DNA of 64,000 nt, taken from Aquilaria yunnanensis (taxonomy: Eukaryota > Streptophyta > Magnoliopsida > Malvales > Thymelaeaceae). Of the stretch, positions 25,026 to 36,109 are shown one piece after another (positions within the stretch are counted from its first letter, which is position 1; the number at the start of each line of letters is the position of its first letter). Below the pieces are notes generated by a model that saw only the letters and a program-made list of their open reading frames with translations, was not told the DNA's origin and did not search any database. The DNA lies in the NCBI GenBank assembly GCA_039654915.1, contig CM077593.1, positions 117,607,413-117,671,412 on the forward strand. The letters run 5' to 3'. Position numbers and translations under genes: made by a program.

Positions 25026-26640
25026 GAGGCATATATATATAATTTTTTCATTTATATAATTAAACATTAAAGATAAAAAATCATATGTTAATTGCTATGA
25101 ATAGTGAATGTTACGAAGAACTTAGAACAGGTAGAGAACAATTTTGAACCTATGACAAAGCCAAGTATGTAAATTAGTTCCCTAAATTAATGAAAAAAAT
25201 AAAAGAAAAGAGTTAATTTACTATATCTGTAGAAATTCTAAAATTTTATGTTCTTTTCATCTCTCATCCTAGTTTACTTTTCATTTCTTCATGTTTTGAC
25301 TTTTCTCACTTATTCTTAATAATATAGAATATTATTGTTTTAAATATAGAATATTTAATTATTATAATAACTAAACTAGCCATTAATTTGATTTTTCTTA
25401 AATGCATAATATTTAATTATTGTATAATAAATGTAAAATTCTACAAAATTGGGAAGTTATTGGAGTTTGAATAAAAAAATTATGGAGATTTTGTTTATGT
25501 TTGAAAGAGTTTTTTATTAGTACGTTCAAGATACGATGATATAGTATCGGCAGGGTAACTCAATATATATGTTGGAAAAAGCGTAAAAGAGATGGTATAC
25601 TATTCGCCAGGGGTGGATGTATGCCAAATGGAATCTATAACGCCATTAGCAACATGGTGTCTTCTATGAAATTAAAAGTCTCAGTTTTAAAGTGTCTAAT
25701 ATTGGGTTTAGAGTGTCTGCTTTTATTGTTTAAGTATCTACTTCTGATATGAGAATGCCCATATGTCATTTACAAGTAGTACAAATGAGATAATTTTTTT
25801 GTTCAAGTTTTACATTTGAAGGGAGATAACCATATCATTTTTAAGAATACTTATATGGATAAGTTGTTTCATATTTTTATTGTTTTCCATTTTTTTGGAG
25901 CCTAGATCAGTTAGCATTTCTTATACCAATGTTTAACATGAATGTATATAGACATTTCATACACGAAAATAAACATTAGATGTATAGATTTGTATGCTAC
26001 ATATAAAGAGTTTGGCATCTCATATGAAAACTTAAACACCACAAACTCAGAAATGGATATTACAAACTTATATTGGATACCTTGAAATAACATTATTTGC
26101 AATTTTTTCCTCTCTGGTCATTTATTGTGTAAAAGAAAAAGTTTAAATTATTTAAATCATCATTCTCTATATTGATATGTCATAATTAATAACTAATTAA
26201 TAGATTTCAAGCCTAGTGTCTATTTTGATGTATATGAGTGTTTGTTTCTAGTCTATATGTGTCCACTTCTAGTCTATAAATGTTTGTTAGATAAATGTAG
26301 ATATCTACTTCTCGTCTTTAACTGTCTATTTCTCGTCTATAGGTGTCTGCTTCTAGTTTATAAATGTCCGATAAAGATTGCTTCTCTAGTGTCTAGTACT
26401 AATTTAACCTGAAAACATAAAAAATTGTAATCGATTTGGATCCTCTAACAATAAAAACAATAAAAAAGATTTTGTAGAATAAAATAATATTTTTCATTAC
26501 ATGAGAATTGTTTGACGTTAAAAACAAAAAATGGTAATTAATTTAATTCCTTAACAATATGAAAAAAGTCTAAAAGATAAATTTCTGTTAAAAATATCTT
26601 TAGAAAAATATACTTATTTCTTAATTAAGTGTGAAATTAA
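23648..26640. other. AT-rich intergenic stretch with repeat remnants
   Basis: No gene can be supported. About 24870-25100 is a degraded Stowaway copy (AGTTTGACTTAAGTTTATT and ATATATTTAGAAGCTATAA shared with 39768 and 49403) with a CATA/CA microsatellite at about 24990-25025 in its middle. About 26213-26370 has degenerate tandem units of about 25-30 bp based on TGTCTACTTCTAGTCTATAA, with outliers near 25690-25750. Confidence 0.55.
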
Positions 26641-28187
26641 AAAAACAATTGAATTTGAAAAGAAAAAAAAGGGGCAAACTGAAGTTAGCGTTCCGTCCCT
26701 GGCGTGCGTCCGCCCAAAGAAGTCTCGGCGTAGAATGCTCCGGAGAGAGGCGGACCAGACCTGGCTGGCGGTGGCAAAGCTTCCAGGACGGCGGTCGGTT
26801 GGGTTAGTTATTCCCCACTTCCCCACTCCCCCATAAAAACCCCTTGCTTATTTTCCACCATTTTCCCAGTTCCCCACTCCCCCATAAAAACCCTCCCTTT
26901 ATTTTCCACCAATTGCTCATCTTATTCAATGTAGAGTAAAAGTAAAAGCAAAGTAAAAGACGGAACTTTCAGACTTCACTGCATACCATAGGCCAAGCCA
27001 AGTCAATCTTTTTCATCTCATCCCAGCCCGTTTCAGATAGACGAAAAAAAACGAGGATCGTCTTCTTTTTGTGGGACCCCTTCAAGAATCCCGATTTGAT
27101 TAATCCTTACGGACGTCGCCTTATTTGATTTGCTCTTCTCATCAATCCCAGCTATCTGATGCCTCATGGCCGGGCCTTCCGCGAAACAGACTTCCGACGA
27201 GTCCAGCGGTGACGAACTCGTGATTAAGGGGGTTTGCCTGATGATAAATTGACACACATGTTTCTCCCCTCCCATCTCATTCTCAGATTTTCTATTCGTC
27301 TACCATTGTTTGTTCTTGTTGAGTCCTTGGAGAGATGGAAGTGGGGGGAAGTAGCATCAATGCATTCTTCATTCTGGTGTGTTCTCTACCTTCATTGTAC
27401 TCTTGCGTTTTCTTTCTTTCTTTTTTTTTTTTTTCTTTTTTTTTGGTTCTAGTAGTTACCCAAAATGATTGCTGGGGTTTGAATAATTACTTACCAGCTC
27501 CCTGAATTGGTATATTGAGGGATTCATTTCCATCAACGAATAAACATGGAGGGACAGCGGAGATTGGTACTGTTGGGTCCGTGTCTTCTGTGATCTAGGA
27601 GAATGAAACCTTAGAACATAGTCACTTTTACTGTATTGCATTGGAATCTAGTTTGGTAATGTCAAGGAATTGAATTGTAACATGCCCGTAGTTTTATCAG
27701 TTTATGAGTTAATCTTGTTCAACAGACTAAGCTTGAGGATGTTAGGCTAATTTTTTATGAATGAAAGTGATGTTGCCTACATAGTAAACGAAAGGTGGAT
27801 GTTGATGTTTGGGCTGTTGCTGTGTTTTTCCTTTTGCCTGTTTTTCAAAGGCAGAGCACTCAAGTTCCAACTCCCAACTCCAAACTCCCGGGATGAAATT
27901 GATTCGGTGGCTGGTAAAGCATAAGTTTCTGTGAGGACTGATCTGGTTACGGGAGTCATTTCATTTTAGTTGGAGCAAAAGAAAAAAATTAGTCTCATTT
28001 GAAGTTTAATAGCGTTGGCAGCATAAAGTTGATTTCCATACCCTGTTTTATTCAGACAAGTTCAACCAGTGCATCTTGTACTGATCCGGTGACAGCTTCG
28101 TGCCTTTCCTTCCTCATACTTTCGCCCATTTTTCCAAGTTAAACTTCACCTTGGTTCCACTGAATGTTGTTTATCATTGTCTTGCAG
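26641..28187 (+). promoter_or_regulatory. STOP1 upstream region and probable 5' UTR with intron
   Basis: Composition changes abruptly at about 26670 to GC-richer DNA, as expected for a promoter or leader. A 51-bp tandem duplication lies at 26819-26911. A splice acceptor TCTTGCAG ends at 28187, 60 bp before the STOP1 ATG, with pyrimidine-rich sequence before it. A leader intron is therefore likely, its donor somewhere between 27200 and 27900. Short ORFs here are not supported as genes. Confidence 0.5.
26819..26911. repeat. 51-bp tandem duplication upstream of STOP1
   Basis: The block TTCCCCACTCCCCCATAAAA followed by a run to TTATTTTCCACCA occurs twice, starting at 26819 and 26870. Each copy carries the same CCATAAAAACCC core, which is TATA-like. 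Confidence 0.85.
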
Positions 28188-28247
28188 ATATATTCTATCA
28201 CTGGGAATTGATATTTGACAGAGTATTTGATATCAAAGTACTCAATA

Positions 28248-29720
28248 ATGGATGTCAAGGGTGAAATATTCGATAATTATAATGCTCAACATCAGCAGAA
28301 TTGGAAAGATCTTTCACTTTTAGACTATAGCTCGAGTATAGAACTATCTTTCCAGGGCATCAACCAATTCCCTAAATCTCAAACTTTGCTGCTGGGCAAC
28401 TCCAACAATCAAATTAGTGCCCCAAATAAATGTAGGGCAATAGATGGGGCATCTGAAGAAAATAAAGTTCAAGACTGGGATCCAAGCATGACGCTGAACA
28501 ATCTATCCTTCCTGGAGACAAAGATTCATCAGCTTCAAGATTTGGTGCACAGTGTTGTCAGCTGTAGGGGTCAAGAGTTTGAGCGACCAGATGAACTCGT
28601 AGCTCAGCAGCAACAGCTCATCACAGCTGACCTCACATCAATTATTGGTCAGCTGATTTCAACAGCTGGTAGTCTTTTACCATCGCTCGGGGCCAGCCTT
28701 GGGCGGACACCTGCTTCAGCTGCTGTGCCTGTTGAACAGCTTGGGCAACTAGGTGGAGCTGTAGCTCCTTCAGTTTCAGGCATGGATATAGGGTTCCAGC
28801 CACAAAATGCTGGTGGAAGCAAAATGCCTGATTGTGGGACTGAACAGAAGCAGGGCATAGAAGATTATGAATTGAAAGAGGAGGAAGATGTTGATGAAGA
28901 AGAAAACCTCATTCCTGGGACATACAAAATCCTGCAGCCGGAAAGGGAGGAAATCCTTGCACCGCACACTCATTTCTGCACTGTATGTGGAAAAGGCTTC
29001 AAGAGAGATGCAAATTTGAGGATGCACATGAGAGGCCATGGGGACGAATACAAAACAATAGCAGCGCTTGCAAAACCGCACAAAGAATCTGGCAGTGGAC
29101 CAATCCTCCTGAAGCGATACTCTTGCCCTTATCCTGGTTGCAAGAGGAACAAGGATCACAAGAAGTTTCAGCCTTTGAAGACAATTCTGTGTGTGAAAAA
29201 CCATTACAAGAGAACACACTGCGACAAGATCTACACTTGCAGGAGATGCAACACCAAGAAGTTCTCTGTGATTGCTGATCTCAAAACTCACGAGAAGCAT
29301 TGCGGCAAGGAGAAATGGCTTTGTTCTTGTGGCACCACCTTCTCTAGGAAAGACAAGCTATTCGGACATATAGCTCTTTTCCAAGGTCACACTCCTGCTA
29401 TCCCTCCAGATGAAACTAAAGTATCAACAGGATCATCCGACTGGCAAGAAGGCAGCCAAGCAGTGAATCGGGCTGCAAATGAAACTTTCTCCTTCTCCTG
29501 GAACAACTCTGCTGAAAATGTGGTTGAAAGTCTGTTGGACGTGAAGGAAGCAATGGATGATGACCCTACTAGTTACTTTGAGACGTGTGATTTCGGTGGG
29601 TTTCTCGAGTTCCCAGCACCTCCCTTTGATGATTCAGAGAACTCATTTTCGTTTCTTCTTTCCGGTGCTTGTAATTATACTCAGAAAACTGGAGAAGGTG
29701 AAGGCTCCACTTCCCTCTGA
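28248..29720 (+). CDS. STOP1: STOP1-like C2H2 zinc-finger transcription factor
   Basis: A single coding exon of 490 residues, close to Arabidopsis STOP1 (499). The family are nuclear activators of genes for proton and aluminium tolerance, such as the malate channel ALMT1. Conserved blocks include WDPSMTLNNLSFLETKIHQL (about 77-96), QQQQLITADLTSIIGQLIST (about 120-139) and an acidic stretch at 207-220. Four zinc fingers follow: 244-264 (CTVCGKGF, H-x3-H), 293-324 (long CKRNKDHKKFQPL type), 331-352 (CRRCNTKKF) and 359-381 (CSCGTTFSRKDK). The C-terminal DTCDFGGF-like block is present as ETCDFGGFLEF. The start is the ATG at 28248; the frame runs on upstream to 28215 without another ATG. STOP1 and STOP2 are close relatives, and length and blocks favour STOP1. 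Confidence 0.93.
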   Translation: MDVKGEIFDNYNAQHQQNWKDLSLLDYSSSIELSFQGINQFPKSQTLLLGNSNNQISAPNKCRAIDGASEENKVQDWDPSMTLNNLSFLETKIHQLQDLVHSVVSCRGQEFERPDELVAQQQQLITADLTSIIGQLISTAGSLLPSLGASLGRTPASAAVPVEQLGQLGGAVAPSVSGMDIGFQPQNAGGSKMPDCGTEQKQGIEDYELKEEEDVDEEENLIPGTYKILQPEREEILAPHTHFCTVCGKGFKRDANLRMHMRGHGDEYKTIAALAKPHKESGSGPILLKRYSCPYPGCKRNKDHKKFQPLKTILCVKNHYKRTHCDKIYTCRRCNTKKFSVIADLKTHEKHCGKEKWLCSCGTTFSRKDKLFGHIALFQGHTPAIPPDETKVSTGSSDWQEGSQAVNRAANETFSFSWNNSAENVVESLLDVKEAMDDDPTSYFETCDFGGFLEFPAPPFDDSENSFSFLLSGACNYTQKTGEGEGSTSL

Positions 29721-30527
29721 TGCTCGAGAAAGGTATTATTTCCCTGTGTGCTGATTGCTAGGTACCTCTGGGGTCTAAACCTGTGCTCCATATTTGTATC
29801 TTTTGCATTTGATCGAACAACAAATTAATGAAGTTGTTACAACTTACAATTCACTCAACCAGACAAGACCATTGTTGAAGGAAAAGTTAAAATTGTCTCG
29901 AACTCTGTCGTTAATTCGAAACGCTATTGATGTTGCCAAAGAGAGCCAGTACCAACCAACAGCCCAACAAGTCTGAAGTCTTGAAGTGAATACACAAGAA
30001 GATGGTCGCTTTACATACCAGAAAAGCTTAGTAGACGGAAGACAGTCAGAAAAGCCTTAAAGATCGGAAATCCAAAGGTGACGAGTTCGTCAGTGTGATC
30101 CCTTAAAGATAGCCTCTCCCTTCCGGAAACAAAAGAAAAAGCTTCGTCTTTGATAGACCCAGCTAGCTTCTGCACGTGGTACATGAACAAAGGATTCATC
30201 AAACCCGTGTTGCATGTGAATGAGTGTAGTCTCTCATTTGCCTTCCCATCCTTCGTCACGAGTTAGGATTCCTTTCCAATCAAAACAAAGGAATCCGAAA
30301 AACAGATGCAGAAAGATCAAATACAAAAGAAACTTTTAATAATTTTATATCATATCATTAGCAGCTAGTCAGAGTACAGTGACGAGACTCGGAATTCGAG
30401 TACACGACAGAACGAAAACGACAGCACCAAAGACAGACGACGACCCATCAAACAACTATTTTTAACAAGCCATGCTACTATAAATTCCTATATTCTTACG
30501 CTATCAAACGGAAGCACTCTTCACACT
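29721..30527. other. 3' flanks of STOP1 and the convergent small heat-shock gene
   Basis: Holds the STOP1 3' UTR (+) and, from 30527 leftward, the heat-shock gene 3' UTR (-). Two 60-82 codon open frames (29794-29976 + and 30011-30259 -) start at non-ATG codons and show no family, so they are not called as genes. Confidence 0.55.
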
Positions 30528-31001
30528 TCAGCCGGAGATCTCAATGGACTTGACGTCGGGCTTCTTCACCACTGCTTTTGGAACAGTCACGGTCAGCACT
30601 CCGTTCTCCATGCCAGCCTTGATCTCCTCCATCTTCGCGTTCTCCGGGAGCCTGAACCTCCGCAGGAACTTGCCGGAGCTCCGCTCCACGCGGTGCCAGG
30701 TGTCATTCTTGTCCTCCTTCTCTATCTTCCTCTCCCCGCTAATCTGCAACACCCGGTCGTCCTCCACTTCCACCTTCACTTCCTCCTTCTTGAGTCCCGG
30801 CATGTCCGCCTTGAAGACGTGGGCCTCCGGCGTCTCACGCCAGTCGATCCTGGCGTTGGCGAAGGCGGAAGTTTCGTGATTGGACAGATTGAGGGATGAA
30901 GATGGGATATTGAATTCCCGGAAAGGGTCCCAGACATCGAGAGAGAAGGGGTCTAAGATGCTGCTCCTGCGGTCCCCGAAGAAGCTTGGAATCAAAGACA
31001 T
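30528..31001 (-). CDS. Cytosolic class I small heat-shock protein (HSP17-18 type)
   Basis: An intron-less 157-residue protein, the usual class I length. It starts [14 protein letters not shown] with [11 protein letters not shown], the class I N-terminal signature. The alpha-crystallin domain (about 48-143) has [20 protein letters not shown], the consensus II region, and the consensus I block [12 protein letters not shown]. It ends in the IEI (I-x-I) tail that docks oligomers. Class I members form cytosolic dodecamers that hold unfolding proteins during heat stress. The promoter to the right carries a heat-shock element and TATA box. It lies between STOP1 (convergent) and the PS1-like gene (same strand). 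Everything looks intact. Confidence 0.97.
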   Translation of the reverse strand: MSLIPSFFGDRRSSILDPFSLDVWDPFREFNIPSSSLNLSNHETSAFANARIDWRETPEAHVFKADMPGLKKEEVKVEVEDDRVLQISGERKIEKEDKNDTWHRVERSSGKFLRRFRLPENAKMEEIKAGMENGVLTVTVPKAVVKKPDVKSIEISG

Positions 31002-31113
31002 TTTTGCTGTTGAGTAGAAGAATTGAGCTTTTGGCAGGCGAAGAATGTATCACAGCGAGATATTCTTGAGTGTCAATCAACAAGATGCTTTGCGAAAGTG
31101 AAGTGGTGATGAT

Positions 31114-31124
31114 AGTATATAAAG
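31114..31124 (-). promoter_or_regulatory. TATA box of the small heat-shock gene
   Basis: CTTTATATAC on the minus strand, about 115 bp upstream of the ATG at 31001 and about 60 bp downstream of the heat-shock element. Confidence 0.65.
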
Positions 31125-31183
31125 GAGTTGAAGGACGATTCGAGCACGTTCCAGCACTTGAAGGATCTTTCTCAACTAAATTT

Positions 31184-31203
31184 CCTTCTAGAACGTTCTG
31201 GAG
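31184..31203 (-). promoter_or_regulatory. Heat-shock element
   Basis: TTCTAGAACGTTCTGGA holds alternating TTC and GAA units at 5-bp phase, the binding site for heat-shock factor trimers. A weaker phased TTC series lies at about 31138-31170 (CGTTCCAGC, CTTGAAGG). Position and phasing suit heat induction of the gene at 30528-31001. Confidence 0.85.
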
Positions 31204-31991
31204 CCATCGGATTTGGTTTTTGCTTGGGTGGGTGGCAACATCCAGAATCCCTCACTACAATATGGGCTTTGGGCCGTATAACGCATTGAACCAGCACATA
31301 AGCCACCAATATAATCGTTTTGGGCTCATATTGGGCACTGGCAGCGAACCAGGATGAGATGCCACTTACTGATGTTCTGACGTATACCTGCCAAAAAACA
31401 TCTGGCTACCGGCATTTTGCCCGCAAAAGGAAAAGAATAAAGATATTCTCCTCAAGAAAATGTTTCGACGCTTACTGAATGCGAATGGGTAGTTACACGC
31501 ATCCTAGCGTAGCAAGTTCCCAATGCTAAGAAATTATCAACTAGCTTTAACATTGGCATCCTAGAACCCTTGTTCCTTTTATTCTTTTTAAGAATGGAAA
31601 CTAATGATCAACCTGCACTCTTTGTGGTTGTCCTAAATTATGAATATGATGCTTTCCATTTATGTTTTTTTTTTTTGTAGCTAATATGCCTCAATTTAAT
31701 CTTTGTTAATCTTTTTCTTAATGGACTGACCAGTGACCATTTCCCTTTGTTAATCTTTTTCTTAATCCTTGAAAGTTTACGGAAGAAGTCTTTCCGTTGT
31801 GGGTGGTCAGACACTGGGACCCTAATGGATTGGCATGCATTTTCTACAACTTTCTAGCACCATTAAGCAGAACTTGTTTCCAATACTGGAAGGTCACAAG
31901 GCTGGATAACTATATTGCAATTTGTATCTTTCATCAAACTGCTCTTAAAAGCTTTACCTTTCTGAAACATTGAATTACTTGCTAAACCATC
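31204..31991. other. Intergenic between the heat-shock promoter and the PS1-like 3' end
   Basis: Contains the far heat-shock promoter and the 3' UTR region of the PS1-like gene. TTAATCTTTTTCTTAAT occurs twice near 31705-31770, a small local duplication. No gene is supported. Confidence 0.5.
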
Positions 31992-34900
31992 TTAGCGCAC
32001 TGAACTGATCCTGTATTGGGAATTGTGGAGAAGGATGAGTTTCAAACCCTTGGCACCTTCTCCCTTGGATGATTTCTTCGCTGGACAGCCGTTATACTTC
32101 TCCCTGAGAGCTGCATCGTCTAAGCAAGACCAAGTATGCCCTCTTGGGGAGCTGTCAGCCCACAGAAACCGCTCTGAGAAGGGGTTAACCAAGCTATCAC
32201 GGAACTCCTTTGCAGTCTCACAGATCAGTCCCTGAAACCGCCCCCCCAAAAAAAAAACCAGCACGTAAGTGCACTCTAATTACAGATAGATAGAAAGGGG
32301 AAATAGAAGGGAAGGAGTAGACGGAGGTTTGAGGGGAAAAGGTGGATCACCTCAGCCATGGCTTTGATCTTCAGGGTGATGTCATTACTGAGCAGGACAA
32401 GCTGTTGGGTGTCCTTCATCCTTCTAAACTTTAACGCAGAGTCAAGGATATGATCTTCTGCTGTAGGTGAAGCAATATCCAATCCACTTCCCCAGGCTGA
32501 AGGCAGAAATGAGCATGTTGATCCACGTGGAGTGCTCTCATTACCTTCACCGAGCTGGGACTGAGGAGTGGCAGGAGGAGTTGGTGCAACTAATCTGCCT
32601 TCCTCCATTGAGCTCTGAACATGAATCCACCATTTTGTGTTCGTCATGCAATCTTCTATCCATTCCAGCACTGAAGAGGCCTCCGTTATTCTCCTGAATA
32701 AACTGCCTTGTTGCTTCAAATAATCCAGCTCCCTTATAACTGTTGAGGAGATTATTTTCCATCTTTGTCAGAATGAAATGGAGTTACAGTTTTGTAGACT
32801 ACAAAGGAAAGAAATTGGAATAGAAAAGACTGCAAGTTTACAATCCAGATACCCATTCTTGGAACAATCAACTGGGTCCTCTTGAGACCTTGCAAGAGCT
32901 GTAAAGATTTCCATGTCCGTTTGTCCAACAGAGAAGTTGTATCCACCACCATGGTCCAAGTGCCTCTTTTTGCAACAGGATTGTCCTAAAAATAAGCAAT
33001 AAAGCAAGCTTTATTCAGCATACAAAAAGATGACATGAGATCAAAATCCAATGAATAGATTCTTAGTATAAAAAGATATTTTCAAACTCACAGATAAGGA
33101 CTCTGTAGTTCTCTTCTCAGACATTTTATACGCGAAAGAACTGCTGCATCTGGTTCTGCCATCAGCCACCTTTACTTCTGATTTGATTTTACCAGAAGAC
33201 AATGGTAAGGATTGAAATGGCACTCTTTCTCCACCACTCTTCCTTACTTCCTCTTCCTCCAGCTGGACAAGATTTCTGGGAGCCTGGCTAATGGGTTTCC
33301 GCTCCCCCAGTACTTCTAGTGTTTGATTCTCTTTGTCAGAAAGGGCACTGACATCTACTTCAAGTTCATTGTTCTGTGTAGGAGTTTTCTTTGGGGAGCA
33401 CGAACTCAACGTGTTGGCAGAATTTTTAACTTCTCCCAGTTTACCCTTCCTTTTCAAGGATCTCATTAATAGAGCATCTGGAGTGAGCTTCTCTTTGTCT
33501 GAAAAGGAATTGGTATTTTCTCCCATGGCATTCAAGCTAGAACTTATCTTTGAGTTGGATAAACTCAATGCATTGGCCACTTCTTTAAAGTCTTCCAGCT
33601 TTTCCTCCCTTTTCAATGATCTCAATAGAAGAGTATTTGGAGTTAAATTCTCCTTATCTGGGGTAAAGATCTCCTCCTCCATATCTTCCATATCAGAGAA
33701 AAGGGGCCTTGAAATGGATTTCTTTTGAAAGTTAAAACTGCAAGATGAAGCCTTCCCAGTGCTCCTCGCTGTTTGAATCCGAATAGCTGAAGCAGGTTTT
33801 CCTCTCCTGGATTTTTCCTCTGACAGAAATGAGTAGTTTTCAAAATTTTCAAGCTCTGGTAACACAACCTGTGTACTGAGAGACTCTGGGGTCTCACTAT
33901 TCTCATTAGCTTCAACTTCTGAGAGGCCGCCTCCAATGTGAAAAGAAGAGTGCACAGATTCGTAGCAACTTGTATTTTCACTTCCATACTTCTCCGTTGA
34001 TAGGCTCTGAATGTCAGCATCCTTGACCATGCCTTTAGAAGGGCTATGCGGAAGTAATGTCAATCTTCGGGATTCTGCATCATCTTCATTATTCTCTCTT
34101 TTAACTAGGGATTGTGGAACAGAGGCGCAGCAGTAGTTCGGCTTTTCCTCTTTCAGTTGATGGCCCATTGTAGCATTTGTTTCATTTTTTATTTCAGCTT
34201 GTGATTGCATTGAGGAGAGAGGCAGAGAGGCCTGTTCTTGTTTGTCTACTTTTTGAGTGCTAATTTCAGAAATAATTTCTTCCTGCAGGGAAGACTTTTC
34301 AGCAATTAAAGCATCTTCTTTGTCTTCAACTATTAAAGCTGAAGAACCAGATACCAAACAGTCGCTTATTTGAACTGCAGCTGGTGAGGATTTCTCCGAG
34401 TTCTCCTCTTCAGATTTTGGTTTGGTGAAACCCGTGTTCTGTAAGCTCTTCCTGTCTTCAGTGAGCTGCTCAATGACAATCTCTGACATAATTTGTGCAA
34501 CACTGTGGAATAATTCCATTGAAACACCACAACAAGGCTTGGAGCAGATGCCTGCTATTTCCATTTCGACATCAATGTTTGTTGATGTGCTCCCTTCATA
34601 GGTTGAGCATGCTATGTTTTCAGGCAATGGAGGAGCCGAAGGAATCTCTTTCTTAAGAACATCTTTTGATTTCTCGACAAAAAACACAGGCCCTATACGC
34701 TCCAAGCACAAATCAGATGATAGAATATCTTCATTTTCGGCTGGCTGCAAATTCTCGTGGTCCTATAAAAGCAAACAAAGATCAAGAATGAAAAGCACGA
34801 ACACTTCAATCTGCCACTTAGCTACCTATCTAGTTCTACCAGTCAATCATTTCCCCATCCAGCGCAAAGCAAAACCCTATACAATTTGCTCTATCAAACA

Positions 34901-35911
34901 AAACCGAAGCTATTGTACCCATCCATATAAGCAGGTTAGCTCTCTCCTATTCACTGAACTGAAACCGCAAAAAATTCCAGTTTCTAACTTAATGGATTTC
35001 ATTTCCTTTTCCTCTACCAACTCATTTATCCACTCAAATCCTATTGGGACCTTCCAGAGATTAATAATTTTTTTTTCATTTACAGCTTATAAGAAAGACA
35101 CAAAAAGCAAGTGCCTGGATCACAAGCAATTCAACAAACAGCTTCTACGAGTCATAATTTTCATATTCTCGCAGGATTGAGCAAGGTCAGGAATCTCACC
35201 TGGTTCGTTTCGGATAAACTTCCTTCGTCCTCCTCTGCCATTGGCACATCCATAGGGGGTACAAGGGGTTGATCGCTATCATATGCGCTGCTCAAAGGAA
35301 TCCAGTGAAGCCTATAAACCCTAGTTGAGCCACCAAGCCTTATTGTATCGCCCTCTCTCAGCTCTACAGATACCCCTGGCTGTATCCTCGTCTCTGAAAC
35401 CCAGGTCCCATGAACTGAAACCGGGATCATCCAATTTCGTCTCAGATTACAATATAAATAAATAAACACACACACACACACACACACGCCGACAAGAAAG
35501 ATAAAAAGTATCTGGAATTACTGGAAAACAAACAACATTTTTCCAGGAAGCAAGAAGAATTCTAATTCCAGTGAAAATAACCGAGAGAGAGAGAGAGAGA
35601 GGCCAACCGGACGACAAATCAGTAACCGATAGCTTCTCCGACGAAGGCCTTGAGCTGATTTGGAGGTGGAATCTGCTGATACTCGGATGAGTCAAGAAGA
35701 TGCTACAATCGGGATGCCGGCCGACGGTCAAGATCTCTTCCTCTTCTTGACATGCGTCTTCAGAATTCCCAATGTCGGCAACGTGATTAGTAACGGAAAG
35801 AGACTGCGGCGATGGCGGCGGCTGTTGGCTGATGAGGAAGATGTTCTTGAGAATTGTGCCGTTCTTTAAGACCGTGAGGACTGGGATTTTTCTTTCTTGA
35901 TTGCTCACCAT
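31992..35911 (-). CDS. PS1: PARALLEL SPINDLE 1-like protein (FHA domain plus PIN domain), six exons
   Basis: Exons on the minus strand are 35911-35608, 35414-35200, 34762-33092, 32985-32853, 32739-32351 and 32231-31992, all GT-AG and in phase, giving 983 residues. The N-terminal FHA domain (about 58-140) has TVGRHPDCSI, SISRFHLQI and SSVHGTWVS across the exon 1/2 junction, the phosphothreonine-binding signature. A long acidic, low-order middle (about 175-725) includes repeated LLLRSLKR/LLMRSLKR blocks and KEN-type motifs at 543-545 and 650-652 with KEK at 596-598. The C-terminal PIN nuclease-like domain (about 742-970) starts TMVVDTTSLLD (Asp745) and includes VIRELD and LVLLSNDITLKIKA. Arabidopsis PS1, about 1,480 residues, controls spindle orientation at meiosis II; its loss gives unreduced pollen. 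This copy is shorter, in the middle region. Confidence 0.92.
35581..35600. repeat. (GA)n microsatellite in PS1 intron 1
   Basis: About nine GA units lie close to the exon 1 donor. A (CA)n tract at about 35465-35487 lies in the same intron. Confidence 0.9.
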
Positions 35912-36052
35912 TGTAGGGAAACGAGGAAATTAGGAGGAGGGAAAGGGAGGAGAGATTTGGAAAAAATAAAAGGGTTTATCTGTACAAAAGAATTTTCACG
36001 ATGCTAACGTGAAACTAATGGGGATTTCTTGATTTTAAATATTTGAAAAAGC

Positions 36053-36063
36053 TAACCGTTGGG
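36053..36063 (-). promoter_or_regulatory. Mitosis-specific activator (MSA) element upstream of the PS1-like gene
   Basis: CCCAACGGTTA on the minus strand fits the plant MSA consensus (T/C)C(T/C)AACGG(T/C)(T/C)A at every position. It lies about 140 bp upstream of the PS1 ATG. A second AACGG core (TCAACGGCTA, + strand) lies at about 36099-36108. MYB3R factors bind such sites to drive G2/M expression. Confidence 0.65.
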
Positions 36064-36109
36064 CTGGGGTGGCTTGATAATCGATTGGACTATTTTCATC
36101 AACGGCTAT

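Noticed and set aside
28776..29300. 174-codon minus-strand ORF opposite STOP1
   Set aside because: Shadow of the conserved zinc-finger coding strand; its sequence has no family features.
30011..30259. 82-codon minus-strand ORF between STOP1 and the heat-shock gene
   Set aside because: Opens at GTG, no recognisable domain, and lies in the expected 3' UTR area.
34614..35180. 188-codon + strand ORF opposite PS1 exon 3 and intron 2
   Set aside because: Crosses a well-supported exon-intron boundary on the other strand and has no recognisable content.
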